From: Pseudotamlana agarivorans
GTDB lineage: Bacteria > Bacteroidota > Bacteroidia > Flavobacteriales > Flavobacteriaceae
Assembly (NCBI RefSeq): GCF_018860245.1
Contig: NZ_JAHKPD010000012.1
Coordinates: forward strand, 372,001-436,000
DNA length: 64,000 nucleotides
Reading direction: 5' to 3'
The first letter of the stretch is position 1; each line of letters opens with the position of its first letter. Of this stretch, positions 25,988 to 34,611 are shown in pieces. The notes under the pieces are model-generated. The model was not told the DNA's origin, did not search any database, and was given only the letters and a program-made list of their open reading frames with translations. The position numbers were made by a program, and so were the translations under genes.

Positions 25988-26077
25988 GAACTTGAAACAC
26001 TTGTGTTTGTTAATAGTTGTTGGTATGCGTTCGGCAAACCAATAACCAAAAACTAATAACCATTAACCATTAACTAA

Positions 26078-26833
26078 CTACGCGTTCGCTGCTTCTTCCT
26101 TAATCCAGTCGTAACCTCTTTCTTCAAGCTCGTGCGCTAATTCTTTTCCGCCAGATTTTACAATACGTCCGTTGTGTAAAACGTGAACAAAATCAGGTAC
26201 GATATAGTCTAATAAACGTTGGTAGTGTGTAATCACGACTACAGCGTTGTCTTTGCTTTTTAATTTATTAACACCATTAGCAACGATACGAAGGGCATCA
26301 ATATCTAATCCAGAATCGGTTTCATCAAGAATGGCCAATTTTGGTTCTAGCATCGCCATTTGGAAAATCTCGTTACGTTTTTTCTCACCACCAGAAAAAC
26401 CTTCGTTTAAAGAACGTGATAAAAATTTACGATCAATTTCTAGCAATTCAGATTTCTCACGAATAAGTTTAAGCATGTCTTTAGCAGGCATGTCTTCTAA
26501 TCCTTTTGCTTTTCTAGATTCGTTAATGGCTGTTTTAATAAAGTTAGTCACAGACACACCAGGGATTTCAACTGGGTATTGGAACGATAAGAAGATGCCT
26601 TTATGGGCACGTTCTTCAGCAGCTAATTCTTCAATATCTTCACCGTTAAAAAATATTTTACCATCGGTAACTTCATATTCTTCTTTTCCAGCGACAACTG
26701 AAGATAATGTACTTTTTCCAGAACCATTTGGTCCCATGATCGCATGCACTTCTCCTGGTTTCACTTCAAGGTTAATACCTTTTAAAATGTTCTTATCCTC
26801 AACACTTGCGTGTAAATTCTCAATTTTTAACAT
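26078..26833 (-). CDS. sufC: Fe-S assembly ATPase SufC
   Basis: An ABC-type ATPase of the SufBC2D scaffold, 251 residues, cytoplasmic. Walker A GPNGSGKST is near residue 35-43, the Q-loop is in FLSFQYPVEIPG, the ABC signature is LNEGFSGGEKKRNEI, Walker B is LAILDETDSGLD, and the H-loop His is in VVITHYQRLL. All catalytic motifs are intact. The lipoprotein gene ends one base before its start codon, so translation is probably coupled. Downstream the operon is interrupted by the four-helix-bundle pseudogene before sufD. The long antisense frame over this gene is a shadow. Confidence 0.97.
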   Translation of the reverse strand: MLKIENLHASVEDKNILKGINLEVKPGEVHAIMGPNGSGKSTLSSVVAGKEEYEVTDGKIFFNGEDIEELAAEERAHKGIFLSFQYPVEIPGVSVTNFIKTAINESRKAKGLEDMPAKDMLKLIREKSELLEIDRKFLSRSLNEGFSGGEKKRNEIFQMAMLEPKLAILDETDSGLDIDALRIVANGVNKLKSKDNAVVVITHYQRLLDYIVPDFVHVLHNGRIVKSGGKELAHELEERGYDWIKEEAANA

Positions 26834-26834
26834 A

Positions 26835-27221
26835 CTATTCGTTTCCTATTTTTACAATGTTGTTAGCGGCTTTAGAAGCAGGTTTAACTTTAAGTATTTC
26901 TACAATTTCAACCTTTTGCTCCCAAAGGATAACATCATCTTTTTGATCTGTAACTTTTCCTTTTATCTCTACTTGAACCATGTCTGTTGGTTCTTCTTTG
27001 ATTTCATCTGCTTGCTCTACAAGCGCTTTAAGTTTTCCTGAATTTAACACGCCATAGATTTTGTCGTGAGATTGCAAGACACCAGCACCATCGAAATACA
27101 CAAATTCACCTTTTATGGTAGTTAGTTCGTCTTCGTTATAAGTTGTTTCTTCCGTTTTCGATTCGCTTTTACAACTTATAAATGCTGTTAGAATTAATGT
27201 GATAAAAAATATTTTTTTCAT
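26835..27221 (-). CDS. Lipoprotein between sufB and sufC, unknown function
   Basis: A 128-residue protein with signal peptide and lipobox (MKKIFFITLILTAFISC; Cys17). The mature part starts with a charged linker (KSESKTEETTYNEDEL), followed by a beta-rich region (GEFVYFDGAGVLQSHDKIYG, VQVEIKGKVTDQKDDVILWE, VEIVEILKVKPAS) that resembles a small OB-like barrel, similar in flavour to the NlpE C-terminal domain, though this is only a visual resemblance. It lies 62 bases after sufB and one base before sufC. I know of no Suf function for a surface or periplasmic lipoprotein, so its tight coupling with sufC is notable. Confidence 0.8.
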   Translation of the reverse strand: MKKIFFITLILTAFISCKSESKTEETTYNEDELTTIKGEFVYFDGAGVLQSHDKIYGVLNSGKLKALVEQADEIKEEPTDMVQVEIKGKVTDQKDDVILWEQKVEIVEILKVKPASKAANNIVKIGNE

Positions 27222-27283
27222 TTTGAATGGGTTTTAACTTAAAACGACACTTTAGCTAACTAAGTGTGTTTTTGCTAAAAATT

Positions 27284-28732
27284 TTATCCTACACTTCCTT
27301 CTAAACTAATTTCTAATAATTTTTGAGCTTCAACAGCAAATTCCATTGGGAGTTTGTTTAAAACCTCTTTACTAAATCCATTTACAATTAAGGCAATGGC
27401 TTTTTCGGTATCGATACCACGTTGGTTACAATAAAAAATTTGGTCTTCACCAATTTTACTAGTTGTGGCTTCGTGTTCGATTTTGGCCGATTTATTTTTG
27501 GCTTCAATGTACGGGAAGGTATGTGCGCCACATTCGTTACCCATTAGTAAACTATCGCATTGTGAAAAGTTACGAGCGTTTTCGGCACGTGAGCCTATTT
27601 GTACTAAACCACGGTAACTGTTTTGTGATTTCCCTGCTGAAATACCTTTTGAAATAATGGTCGATTTGGTGTTTTTTCCCAAATGAATCATTTTAGTTCC
27701 AGTATCGGCTTGTTGGTAATTGTTTGTCACGGCGATTGAGTAAAACTCACCAACCGAATTATCACCTTTTAAGATACAAGACGGGTATTTCCATGTTACA
27801 GCAGAACCGGTTTCAACTTGCGTCCAAGAGATTTTAGCGTTTTTCTCGCATAAACCACGTTTGGTTACAAAGTTGTAAACGCCTCCTTTTCCTTCAGCAT
27901 TTCCTGGGAACCAGTTTTGTACTGTTGAATATTTTATTTCAGCATCGTCTAAAGCAATAAGCTCTACAACGGCTGCGTGTAATTGATTTTCATCGCGACT
28001 TGGAGCCGTACAACCTTCAAGGTAACTTACATAACTACCCTCATCAGCAATCACTAACGTTCTTTCAAATTGACCGGTACCTGCTTGGTTAATTCTGAAA
28101 TAAGTAGATAATTCCATTGGGCATTTTACGCCTTTAGGAATGTAACAAAAAGAACCATCACTAAATACAGCAGAATTTAACGCCGCATAAAAATTATCTT
28201 TAGTAGGTACAACAGTTCCTAAATGTTTTCTAACTAATTCTGGATGCTCTTTGATGGCTTCAGAAATACTCATGAAAATAATACCCTTTTCACCTAGTGT
28301 TTTTTTGAAGGTCGTTGCTACCGAAACGGAATCGACAACCACATCCATAGCGACACCAGCTAATTTCTTTTGCTCATCTAGTGAGATACCTAACTTAGCG
28401 AATGTTTCCAGTAATTCTGGATCCACCTCATCAATACTATCGTATTTAGGTTTACTATTTGGTGCAGAATAGTATGAAATACCTTGAAAATCTGGTTTGG
28501 TATAATGCACGTTTGCCCATTCTGGCTCGGTCATTTCTTGCCAAACTCTAAAAGCTTCAAGTCTCCAATCGGTCATCCATTGTGGTTCTTCTTTCTTTTT
28601 AGAAATGGCACGCACAATATCTTCATTTAAACCATTAGGGAATGTGTCAGATTCTATATCGGTATAAAACCCGTATTCGTATTCTTTGGTTTTTAGCTCT
28701 TCGCGTAAATCATCCTCGGTATACTTGCTCAT
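27284..28732 (-). CDS. sufB: Fe-S scaffold subunit SufB
   Basis: The main scaffold of SufBC2D, 482 residues. The N-terminus ([20 protein letters not shown]) precedes the beta-helix core. Conserved blocks are [67 protein letters not shown]-type region replaced by [34 protein letters not shown] and [20 protein letters not shown]. Cysteines and the conserved Glu needed for cluster assembly appear to be in place. The gene follows a sufA-like gene after 141 bases and leads into the lipoprotein and sufC. Confidence 0.97.
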   Translation of the reverse strand: MSKYTEDDLREELKTKEYEYGFYTDIESDTFPNGLNEDIVRAISKKKEEPQWMTDWRLEAFRVWQEMTEPEWANVHYTKPDFQGISYYSAPNSKPKYDSIDEVDPELLETFAKLGISLDEQKKLAGVAMDVVVDSVSVATTFKKTLGEKGIIFMSISEAIKEHPELVRKHLGTVVPTKDNFYAALNSAVFSDGSFCYIPKGVKCPMELSTYFRINQAGTGQFERTLVIADEGSYVSYLEGCTAPSRDENQLHAAVVELIALDDAEIKYSTVQNWFPGNAEGKGGVYNFVTKRGLCEKNAKISWTQVETGSAVTWKYPSCILKGDNSVGEFYSIAVTNNYQQADTGTKMIHLGKNTKSTIISKGISAGKSQNSYRGLVQIGSRAENARNFSQCDSLLMGNECGAHTFPYIEAKNKSAKIEHEATTSKIGEDQIFYCNQRGIDTEKAIALIVNGFSKEVLNKLPMEFAVEAQKLLEISLEGSVG

Positions 28733-28873
28733 ATGCTGTTTTATGTTTTAAAGTATAAAGTTTTAATAGTTGTAAGTTGAACTTAAATCGTGTTTAAGAG
28801 ACTTAATTATGTTGAAACTTTGTTTACTTCTAACTTTAATTTTTCAAATTCTAGTTTAATCTTCGGTTGTAAA

Positions 28874-29203
28874 TTATAGCGAAAATGATTCGCCACAACC
28901 ACAAGTTCGGTTGGCGTTTGGGTTGTTAAAAACAAACCCAGTTCCATTCAAACCACCTGAATATTCTAAGGTGGTGCCTATTAGGTATAAAAAGCTTTTT
29001 TTGTCTACAATAATTTTCACACCATTGTCTTCAAAAACCTTATCGTCATCCTGTTGTGCTTTGTCAAAATTTAAATCGTAAGACAAACCAGAACAACCAC
29101 CGCTTTTTACGCCAACACGTACATAATCGGTTGAAGCATCATAACCATCATCGGTCATAAGTTCAATCACTTTCTTTTTAGCAGTTTCAGAAACTTTTAT
29201 CAT
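28874..29203 (-). CDS. sufA: A-type Fe-S carrier protein (SufA/IscA/HesB family)
   Basis: Carries or donates Fe-S clusters to apo-proteins. The 109-residue protein has the three family cysteines: Cys37 in SGGCSGLSY and Cys101/Cys103 in the C-terminal CGCGESFSL. The block FLYLIGTTLEYSGGLNGTGF precedes the last pair. Length and motifs are typical. As the first gene of the SUF transcript it is preceded by a long leader with a TAnnTTTG box at 29325-29332. The name sufA is by operon position; sequence alone cannot separate SufA, IscA and ErpA subtypes. Confidence 0.92.
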   Translation of the reverse strand: MIKVSETAKKKVIELMTDDGYDASTDYVRVGVKSGGCSGLSYDLNFDKAQQDDDKVFEDNGVKIIVDKKSFLYLIGTTLEYSGGLNGTGFVFNNPNANRTCGCGESFSL

Positions 29204-29324
29204 AGTTTTTATTAGATTTTATCATGTAATATTTTCTTTCATACATGCCATCTTAAAATTCTTAAAATCAATCTATTAAAAAGTGGTTTTTCTTTTTATT
29301 TAGAAAGATTCCAAAAACAGAGTG

Positions 29325-29332
29325 CAAATATA
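29325..29332 (-). promoter_or_regulatory. Candidate -7 box of the SUF operon
   Basis: The minus strand reads TATATTTG (TAnnTTTG), 122 bases before the sufA-like start codon, implying a leader of about 115 bases. No TTG lies at the proper distance. Confidence 0.45.
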
Positions 29333-29507
29333 CAATATAAGTCATGCATTACCATGTAACCTAACATTATATTAGTAGATAGTTTTATAGATTTTTATTA
29401 TTGTTTGTGAATTACGGAAATTTTAAAGATTTCATAATCAGATTACCGAAGTGTAAAATTTTTTAAATCCTAGTATTTGTTTGTAAAGCATGTGATGTTG
29501 GGTTTAT

Positions 29508-29521
29508 GCTTCCGCGGAAGC
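29508..29521. repeat. Perfect palindrome GCTTCCGCGGAAGC
   Basis: A self-complementary 14-mer, strikingly GC-rich for this AT-rich spacer. It belongs to the same word family as 31574, 41285, 58564 and 61294. Confidence 0.6.
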
Positions 29522-29672
29522 GAAAAAAGAAGCTATAATAGTAGAAATTAGCATCTTTATGGGGGCTTGAAATAAGTTTAGGGCAGCCTATGTTGTGTTT
29601 GTTAGATATTAAGGATGTTTAATTTAAATATGATGTTTCTTAATAAAGGTAGTAAAAACGAAAATTGCTTCT

Positions 29673-29680
29673 TATTTTTG
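29673..29680 (+). promoter_or_regulatory. -7 box almost touching the thiL start codon
   Basis: TATTTTTG fits TAnnTTTG and ends four bases before ATG 29685. If used, transcription would begin at or next to the ATG, giving a leaderless mRNA. No -33 TTG is visible. Confidence 0.4.
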
Positions 29681-29684
29681 CAGC

Positions 29685-30731
29685 ATGATAGAAGATAAAA
29701 ACCAGCAAAGAACACAATTGAGTGATTTAGGTGAATTTGGATTGATAGATCACCTGACTCAGAATTTTAAAATAACGCAATCATCTACAGTTAAAGGTAT
29801 TGGTGATGATGCTGCAGTTTTAAATTTTGAGAATAAGCGTGTTGTGGTAACTACCGATTTATTAGTTGAAGGCGTGCATTTCGATTTAAGTTATGTGCCA
29901 TTGAAGCATCTCGGTTATAAATCTATTGTTGTCAATTTATCTGATGTTTTTGCCATGAATGCAAAAGCCACTCAAGTAACGGTTTCTATTGCGGTTTCTA
30001 ATCGTTTTCCTTTGGAAGCCTTGGAGGAATTGTATGCAGGTATTGAAACGGCCGCTAATGTTTACGGTATTGATGTTATTGGTGGTGATACGACATCCTC
30101 GACTACTGGTTTACTTATTTCTGTAACCGCACTTGGGGAAGTTGAAGCTAACGAAGAAGTGTATAGAAACGGTGCTAAATCTAACGATTTATTAGTGGTT
30201 TCTGGAGATTTAGGTGCTGCGTATATGGGCTTACAGGTTCTAGAGCGTGAGAAAGAAGTTTATAAGGTAAACCCTAATAATCAACCAGATTTGGAGCCTT
30301 ATACTTATATTATTGAAAGACAATTAAAGCCAGAAGCAAGAAAGGATATTCCAGTTTTATTGGCAGAGCTTGGTGTGAAACCTACGGCTATGATAGACGT
30401 GAGTGATGGTTTGTCTTCTGAAATTATTCACATTTGTAAGCAAAGTGAAGTGGGCTGTGATTTGTACGAAGAAAAAATTCCTTTGGATCCTCAAGTGATT
30501 TCTACTTGCGAAGAATTTGATATTGATAGTACAACCGTAGCATTAAATGGTGGAGAAGATTATGAATTGCTATTCACTATTTCTCAAGATGATTACGTTA
30601 AGATTAAGGCTAATCCAAATTTAACGGTTATTGGTCATATGAAGCAAGCCAGTGAAGGAATGCATTTAGTGACTAGAGCAGATACGCGAATTCCTATTAA
30701 AGCACAAGGCTGGAAAAATTTTAACGCGTAA
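29685..30731 (+). CDS. thiL: Thiamine-monophosphate kinase
   Basis: Phosphorylates thiamine monophosphate to thiamine pyrophosphate, the last step of cofactor synthesis. The 348-residue protein has the family blocks GIGDDAAVL (about 40-48), TTDLLVEGVHFDL, VNLSDVFAMNAKATQ with Asp metal ligands, GGDTTSSTTGLLISVTALGE, KPTAMIDVSDGLSSE and LNGGEDYELLFT. All are intact. It is a single gene and no TPP riboswitch is recognisable upstream. The start at 29685 is only four bases after a TAnnTTTG box. The next true neighbour is an unrelated minus-strand gene. Confidence 0.96.
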   Translation: MIEDKNQQRTQLSDLGEFGLIDHLTQNFKITQSSTVKGIGDDAAVLNFENKRVVVTTDLLVEGVHFDLSYVPLKHLGYKSIVVNLSDVFAMNAKATQVTVSIAVSNRFPLEALEELYAGIETAANVYGIDVIGGDTTSSTTGLLISVTALGEVEANEEVYRNGAKSNDLLVVSGDLGAAYMGLQVLEREKEVYKVNPNNQPDLEPYTYIIERQLKPEARKDIPVLLAELGVKPTAMIDVSDGLSSEIIHICKQSEVGCDLYEEKIPLDPQVISTCEEFDIDSTTVALNGGEDYELLFTISQDDYVKIKANPNLTVIGHMKQASEGMHLVTRADTRIPIKAQGWKNFNA

Positions 30732-30768
30732 TAACCAATCGAATTTAAGGGTAGTAAAAAATGGGGGG

Positions 30769-31044
30769 CTAAACGTGTTGGTAAATCGATGAACTAACAG
30801 ATTTATCTCTTAAACGTTCTGTTTTTGAATTGTACACGCGTTCTAAAATGGTGTTTATTTCTCTAAAAGTTGGTGTCAATTCTGTGAGATTTCCGTTACT
30901 ATCGGTGGTTAATTCCTTTTTGCAGGATTTACAAGTATACTCCTTAACATGTGAAGTTACATTTCTAGATACTTGATAATCATGGCCGAATAGCGTACAA
31001 TACATTTTCGGTATTAAAGCGACTTTGTTGGACGTTGTCTTCAT
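30769..31044 (-). CDS. Small zinc-ribbon-like protein, unknown function
   Basis: A 91-residue soluble protein. Cys16 and His21 (MYCTLFGHDY) plus Cys38 and Cys41 (EYTCKSCKKEL) form a plausible four-ligand zinc site, followed by TTDSNGNLTELTP. The C-terminal half is helical and charged (EINTILERVYNSKTERLRDK). The CTLFGH...C-x2-C pattern recalls the small DUF1660-type proteins, but I am not certain. It sits between thiL (convergent) and the alpha/beta hydrolase gene (same strand, 62 bases upstream). Function not known. Confidence 0.7.
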   Translation of the reverse strand: MKTTSNKVALIPKMYCTLFGHDYQVSRNVTSHVKEYTCKSCKKELTTDSNGNLTELTPTFREINTILERVYNSKTERLRDKSVSSSIYQHV

Positions 31045-31106
31045 GGTTTTTTGGTTTGGGTTGCACTAAATATATAAATTAAACCAAATAAAACGACAAA
31101 GAGCAG

Positions 31107-31883
31107 TTATTTTTCGATGAAATGCATTATAACGTGTAGTATTTCACTTTCATTTTCGATAAAACTCATGTGTCCATCTGGAAATTCAATAAATTCTACT
31201 TGAGAGCCTTCTATTTGTTCTAGAAGGGTTTCATAGTTTAAAACGGGATCCCTTTTTCCTGCGATCATCATTTTTTTGAAGGGTGTAAAATGTAATAAGG
31301 CTTCTCTGTTATCTCTTATTTTCATGCCCTCTAGAGCGGCAATAATACCTTGAAGCGGTGTTTGTTGTGCGTCTTTTATGAGTTGCTTGATTTGATCTCT
31401 AAAAATGATTCTATTTTTAGGTCGGAATAAATTCGTAATCGCTATTCGTATAAAAGTGTTGTGGTTTTTTTTTATTGTTGCAATGGTACGGGTTCTGTTA
31501 AGCTGCTTTTCAGGAGAATCGGAACTTGCAGTGGAGTTTAATAAACATAAACCTTTAAGGTTATCGGGATTTTTTTCCGCGAAAGCGAGCGCCACATAAC
31601 CGCCCATAGAATGTCCTATGAACGTAGAACGCCTAATACGAAGCTGTTTGAGTACGGCTTCAACGGCTTCGGCCATATCTTCCATCGTGTGCACGTAGCC
31701 TATGCAGCCCGTTTTTCCATGCCCCAATAAATCGATACAAATTACGCGGTTCTTTTTTGAAAGTTCTGGGAGTAAGCTCCTCCAAATTTTGCTGCTTTCT
31801 AAAAAGCCGTGAAGTAGTACTACGGCATGACCTTTTCCTGAATCGGTGTAGTGAATGTTTGTACCTTTGAAATCTATAATCAT
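31107..31883 (-). CDS. Alpha/beta-hydrolase fold protein
   Basis: A 258-residue cytoplasmic hydrolase of the esterase/lyase type. The oxyanion motif is HGFLES (25-30), the nucleophile Ser92 lies in FIGHSMGGYVALAF, the acid is Asp212 (AGKRDPVL), and the catalytic His238 is in PDGHMSF. The triad is complete and the fold length is standard for the MenH/BioH-like family. Substrate cannot be read from the sequence or neighbours. It has a candidate -7 box at 31900-31907 and is divergent from the CoA-disulfide reductase/rhodanese gene. The stretch coding AFAEKNP carries the recurrent TTCCGCGAAAGCG word. Confidence 0.9.
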   Translation of the reverse strand: MIIDFKGTNIHYTDSGKGHAVVLLHGFLESSKIWRSLLPELSKKNRVICIDLLGHGKTGCIGYVHTMEDMAEAVEAVLKQLRIRRSTFIGHSMGGYVALAFAEKNPDNLKGLCLLNSTASSDSPEKQLNRTRTIATIKKNHNTFIRIAITNLFRPKNRIIFRDQIKQLIKDAQQTPLQGIIAALEGMKIRDNREALLHFTPFKKMMIAGKRDPVLNYETLLEQIEGSQVEFIEFPDGHMSFIENESEILHVIMHFIEK

Positions 31884-31899
31884 AACCTCAGTTGTGTGG

Positions 31900-31907
31900 C
31901 AAAGATA
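31900..31907 (-). promoter_or_regulatory. Candidate -7 box of the hydrolase gene
   Basis: The minus strand reads TATCTTTG (TAnnTTTG), 17 bases before the ATG. Confidence 0.5.
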
Positions 31908-32045
31908 AATAATAGGGCTTAGCTAATTGTAATCTTCAACTTCATTATTTTATGTTTAATATGTGAAGTAATAAAGTCTTCTGTAATAAACGTTACATGT
32001 TAGTTTGTTGGTTTAATTGACCTTTGCATATAAATTAGAAGTAAT

Positions 32046-33734
32046 ATGAAAAGAATTATCGTAATAGGTGGTTTGTCTGCAGGACCTTCTGCAGCAGCTA
32101 AGGCAAGAAGAGAAGATGAGCAAGCAGAAATTATATTGTTTGAAAAAGGAGCAAATATAAGTTATGCAACCTGCGGAATGCCTTATGCGTTTTCTGGAGT
32201 TATTGAAAGCCGTGATAAATTAATGGTGGTTAAACCAGAATTATTACAAAACCGATTTAATATTGATGTGCGATTGAATGAGGAAATTGTAAAGATTGAT
32301 ACTGAGGCTAAATTGGTGTTTTCTAACGATAAATCATATAAATATGACAAGTTAGTTTTTGCTACGGGTGCACGATCTATAGTACCGCCAATAGATAATA
32401 TTAAATTGGCAAATAACTGGTCTACTTGCCGTTCAATGCCTGATTTTGATAAAATTACTAAACTTGGTCTAACAAGTGAGTCAAAACATATAACCATTAT
32501 TGGTGCTGGGTTAATTGGTGTTGAAGTAGCTGAAAATTTAAGAGAAGCAGGGAAAAAGGTTACTTTGATTGAAGGATCGTCTCATGTTTTAAATATGTGG
32601 CAGCAAAAATTTGGAAATTTTGCTGGGCATGTTCTAGAAGCTGAAGGCATTGAGGTATTAACGGAGACTTTGGTATCTAAATTTGATATCGATACTCATG
32701 GTAATATTTTAGCAATCGAAACAAAAAATGGAAAACGCATTCCAACCGATTTCGTGATATTAAGTACGGGAATCAAACCTAATACCGATTTGTTATTGGC
32801 CGAAGGCGCTGAGTCTATTGCTAATGGAGCGCTAAAAGTGAATGAGTATATGGAAACCTCTATTAAGGATGTTTATGCTGCGGGTGATAATATTTCTTTA
32901 AAAAATTTACAAACCAATACTTACGATTATTTTCCTTTAGGAACGCATTCTAATAAGGCTGGGCGTGCTGCAGGTGCTAATGCGGTTGATGGTAATACTA
33001 TTTCGTTTAAAGGGGCTTATAAAACGGCGATAGTAAAAGTGTTTGACTATACTTTAGCTAGAACAGGAATGAATCCTACGGCTCTAAATGAAAAAGGTAT
33101 CGCTTTTAAAACCGTTTTAACGGTAGCAGGAGCAACGCCAGGATATTACCCAGGGCAAAAAGATTTAATTACCGAAATATATTACGATGCCAAAACGGAA
33201 GAAATTTTAGGTGCTGAATTATTTGGGGAAATAGGTGTGGATAAACGTGTAGATGTATTAAGTACGGCGATTTATGCGAAGTTGAAAATTAGCGACTTGT
33301 CTCAATTAGATTTGGCTTATGCACCACCATTTTCACCAGCTAAAGATCCTATTGTGGTGACTAGTTTTGTGGCTCAGAATATTATTAATGGTAAAAGTGA
33401 GCAAATTTCGGTGGAAGCCTTAGATGATTTTATGGATAAAAATGCATCCAATGATTACTTGTTACTAGATGTGAGAACAGCCGATGAATATGTAAAGGGA
33501 ACCATTCCTGGGGCTTTAAATTATCCGTTAGATGCTATTAGGAACCATGTTGATTCTATTAAGAATCAGAATAAGGAAGTGATTGTATTTTGTCAAAAGG
33601 GCTTAAGAGGTTATTTAACGGAATTAATTTTAAGAAATAACGGCATCAAACCTGTTAAAAATGTGGCCGGTGGCTTTAAAATTTGGGAAATGTATAGTGA
33701 TAACATTGAGATTCCAAAACCTTTGAAGTCGTAA
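32046..33734 (+). CDS. CoA-disulfide reductase-type flavoenzyme fused to rhodanese
   Basis: A 562-residue FAD/NAD(P)H disulfide reductase. FAD motif IGGLSAGPSAAAKARR is at 7-22, the single active-site Cys43 lies in SYATCGMPYAF (the CoADR/Npsr signature), the NAD-binding IGAGLIGVEVAENL lies near 150-165, and VYAAGDN binds FAD. The dimerisation domain follows. A C-terminal rhodanese domain (about 460-562) carries the persulfide cysteine Cys516 in VFCQKGLRG. CoADR-rhodanese fusions are linked to reduction of CoA disulfides, polysulfides or CoA persulfides. The physiological substrate here is unproven. It is a single gene ending in a long hairpin terminator. Confidence 0.92.
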   Translation: MKRIIVIGGLSAGPSAAAKARREDEQAEIILFEKGANISYATCGMPYAFSGVIESRDKLMVVKPELLQNRFNIDVRLNEEIVKIDTEAKLVFSNDKSYKYDKLVFATGARSIVPPIDNIKLANNWSTCRSMPDFDKITKLGLTSESKHITIIGAGLIGVEVAENLREAGKKVTLIEGSSHVLNMWQQKFGNFAGHVLEAEGIEVLTETLVSKFDIDTHGNILAIETKNGKRIPTDFVILSTGIKPNTDLLLAEGAESIANGALKVNEYMETSIKDVYAAGDNISLKNLQTNTYDYFPLGTHSNKAGRAAGANAVDGNTISFKGAYKTAIVKVFDYTLARTGMNPTALNEKGIAFKTVLTVAGATPGYYPGQKDLITEIYYDAKTEEILGAELFGEIGVDKRVDVLSTAIYAKLKISDLSQLDLAYAPPFSPAKDPIVVTSFVAQNIINGKSEQISVEALDDFMDKNASNDYLLLDVRTADEYVKGTIPGALNYPLDAIRNHVDSIKNQNKEVIVFCQKGLRGYLTELILRNNGIKPVKNVAGGFKIWEMYSDNIEIPKPLKS

Positions 33735-33759
33735 ATAGCTTGAGTATAAATGAAATATA

Positions 33760-33840
33760 AAAGGCTGTTTAAAAAGTGTTGGTTCGGCGATCTGGACTTG
33801 ATTCAGAATAACGTCATCTAATACTTTTTAAACAGCCTTT
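33760..33840. terminator. Bidirectional terminator with a 39-base loop
   Basis: Arms of 21 bases (AAAGGCTGTTTAAAAAGTGT... at 33760-33780 and its complement at 33820-33840) pair with one G-U. It ends in TTT on the plus strand, and the left arm AAA gives TTT on the minus strand. It serves the convergent CoADR and ACT-protein genes. The loop resembles a dispersed-repeat fragment. Confidence 0.75.
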
Positions 33841-33846
33841 AATCAT

Positions 33847-34503
33847 TTAAGACTTTACACGCTTTATGGCAGTAAAGGCTTTGTCTACATATTCATCTTC
33901 AACTAAAATGGTAAACTCGTTGGTTGTAGAAATGACTTCATACATTACCACGCCATCCCAGGCTAAACGCTTAAAAAAATGATAATATAGTCCTGCAATT
34001 TTGGAGTTGTCTTGTGGTAAATTAATACTGATGGCCGACAAACCCTCCTGGACCGCTAATAATGTTTCGTTTTTTAATTCTTCTTTTATAAACGCATTTA
34101 AACTGCTTGAAATTATAAGGTTACTTTCATGTATCCCTCTAGTAAAAGTATAAAACGGCTTAGATTCTATTTTAATGCGTTCCAAAATTTTGGAATGGTT
34201 ATCAATAAGCGTGTCTGAATTTTTAACTGTAAAATCGGTGAGATTCGATCGAACCGTGATATCTCCAAGATTCTGAATTGCTTTTTTCATTTTAAGCGAA
34301 TTCGATAAAGTGGCTGGTGGATTGTAGCGGCGTAGCGCCATCATAATCGCTCCAGGTTTCACATCTTTTTTGAGCATTTTACTAATAGGTTCTACAAGTT
34401 CTATAGCCAATGCACTAAAGTTAATGATGTTTCTAGATAAGGCTTCTTCTAAATAAGGTTGCGTGATTAAAATATCTTCTACGCAATTTGATACCGTTTT
34501 CAT
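33847..34503 (-). CDS. ACT-like domain protein divergent from aspartate kinase
   Basis: A 218-residue soluble protein. The N-terminal half is helical with a wHTH-like look (VEDILITQPYLEEALSRNII, VKPGAIMMALRRYNPP). The C-terminal half has two ACT-like beta-alpha-beta patterns (NLIISSSLNAFIKEELKNET, AISINLPQDNSKIAGLYYHF, WDGVVMYEVISTTNEFTILV). Stand-alone ACT proteins often sense amino acids. It is transcribed divergently from aspartate kinase across 108 bases, so regulation of, or by, aspartate-family amino acids is a reasonable inference. I cannot name a characterised orthologue. Confidence 0.75.
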   Translation of the reverse strand: MKTVSNCVEDILITQPYLEEALSRNIINFSALAIELVEPISKMLKKDVKPGAIMMALRRYNPPATLSNSLKMKKAIQNLGDITVRSNLTDFTVKNSDTLIDNHSKILERIKIESKPFYTFTRGIHESNLIISSSLNAFIKEELKNETLLAVQEGLSAISINLPQDNSKIAGLYYHFFKRLAWDGVVMYEVISTTNEFTILVEDEYVDKAFTAIKRVKS

Positions 34504-34611
34504 GATTACTAAATGTTAATTATTTAACAATATGTGTAAAAATAAACTTTTTTTTTAATAAACATCGTAGTTAGCTAAATGAATTATAATTTCGTTGCCA
34601 AATTGATGACA

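Larger units (their letters stand above)
29204..29684. other. 481-base intergenic region between the SUF operon and thiL
   Basis: This AT-rich spacer separates divergent transcripts. It holds the SUF -7 box (29325-29332), a perfect 14-bp palindrome (29508-29521) and the thiL -7 box (29673-29680). I see no coding frame or structured RNA in the remainder. Control of the SUF operon by an Fe-S or iron sensor would act here, but I could not recognise an IscR- or Fur-like site. Confidence 0.6.

Noticed and set aside
26247-27041. 264-residue open frame on the plus strand over sufC
   Set aside because: It is antisense to an intact sufC with all ABC motifs, is Ser/Phe/Leu-rich without domain texture, and has no promoter; a codon shadow.
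29571-29684. TPP riboswitch upstream of thiL
   Set aside because: The leader is very short or absent and I see none of the conserved CUGAGA or thi-box sequences.
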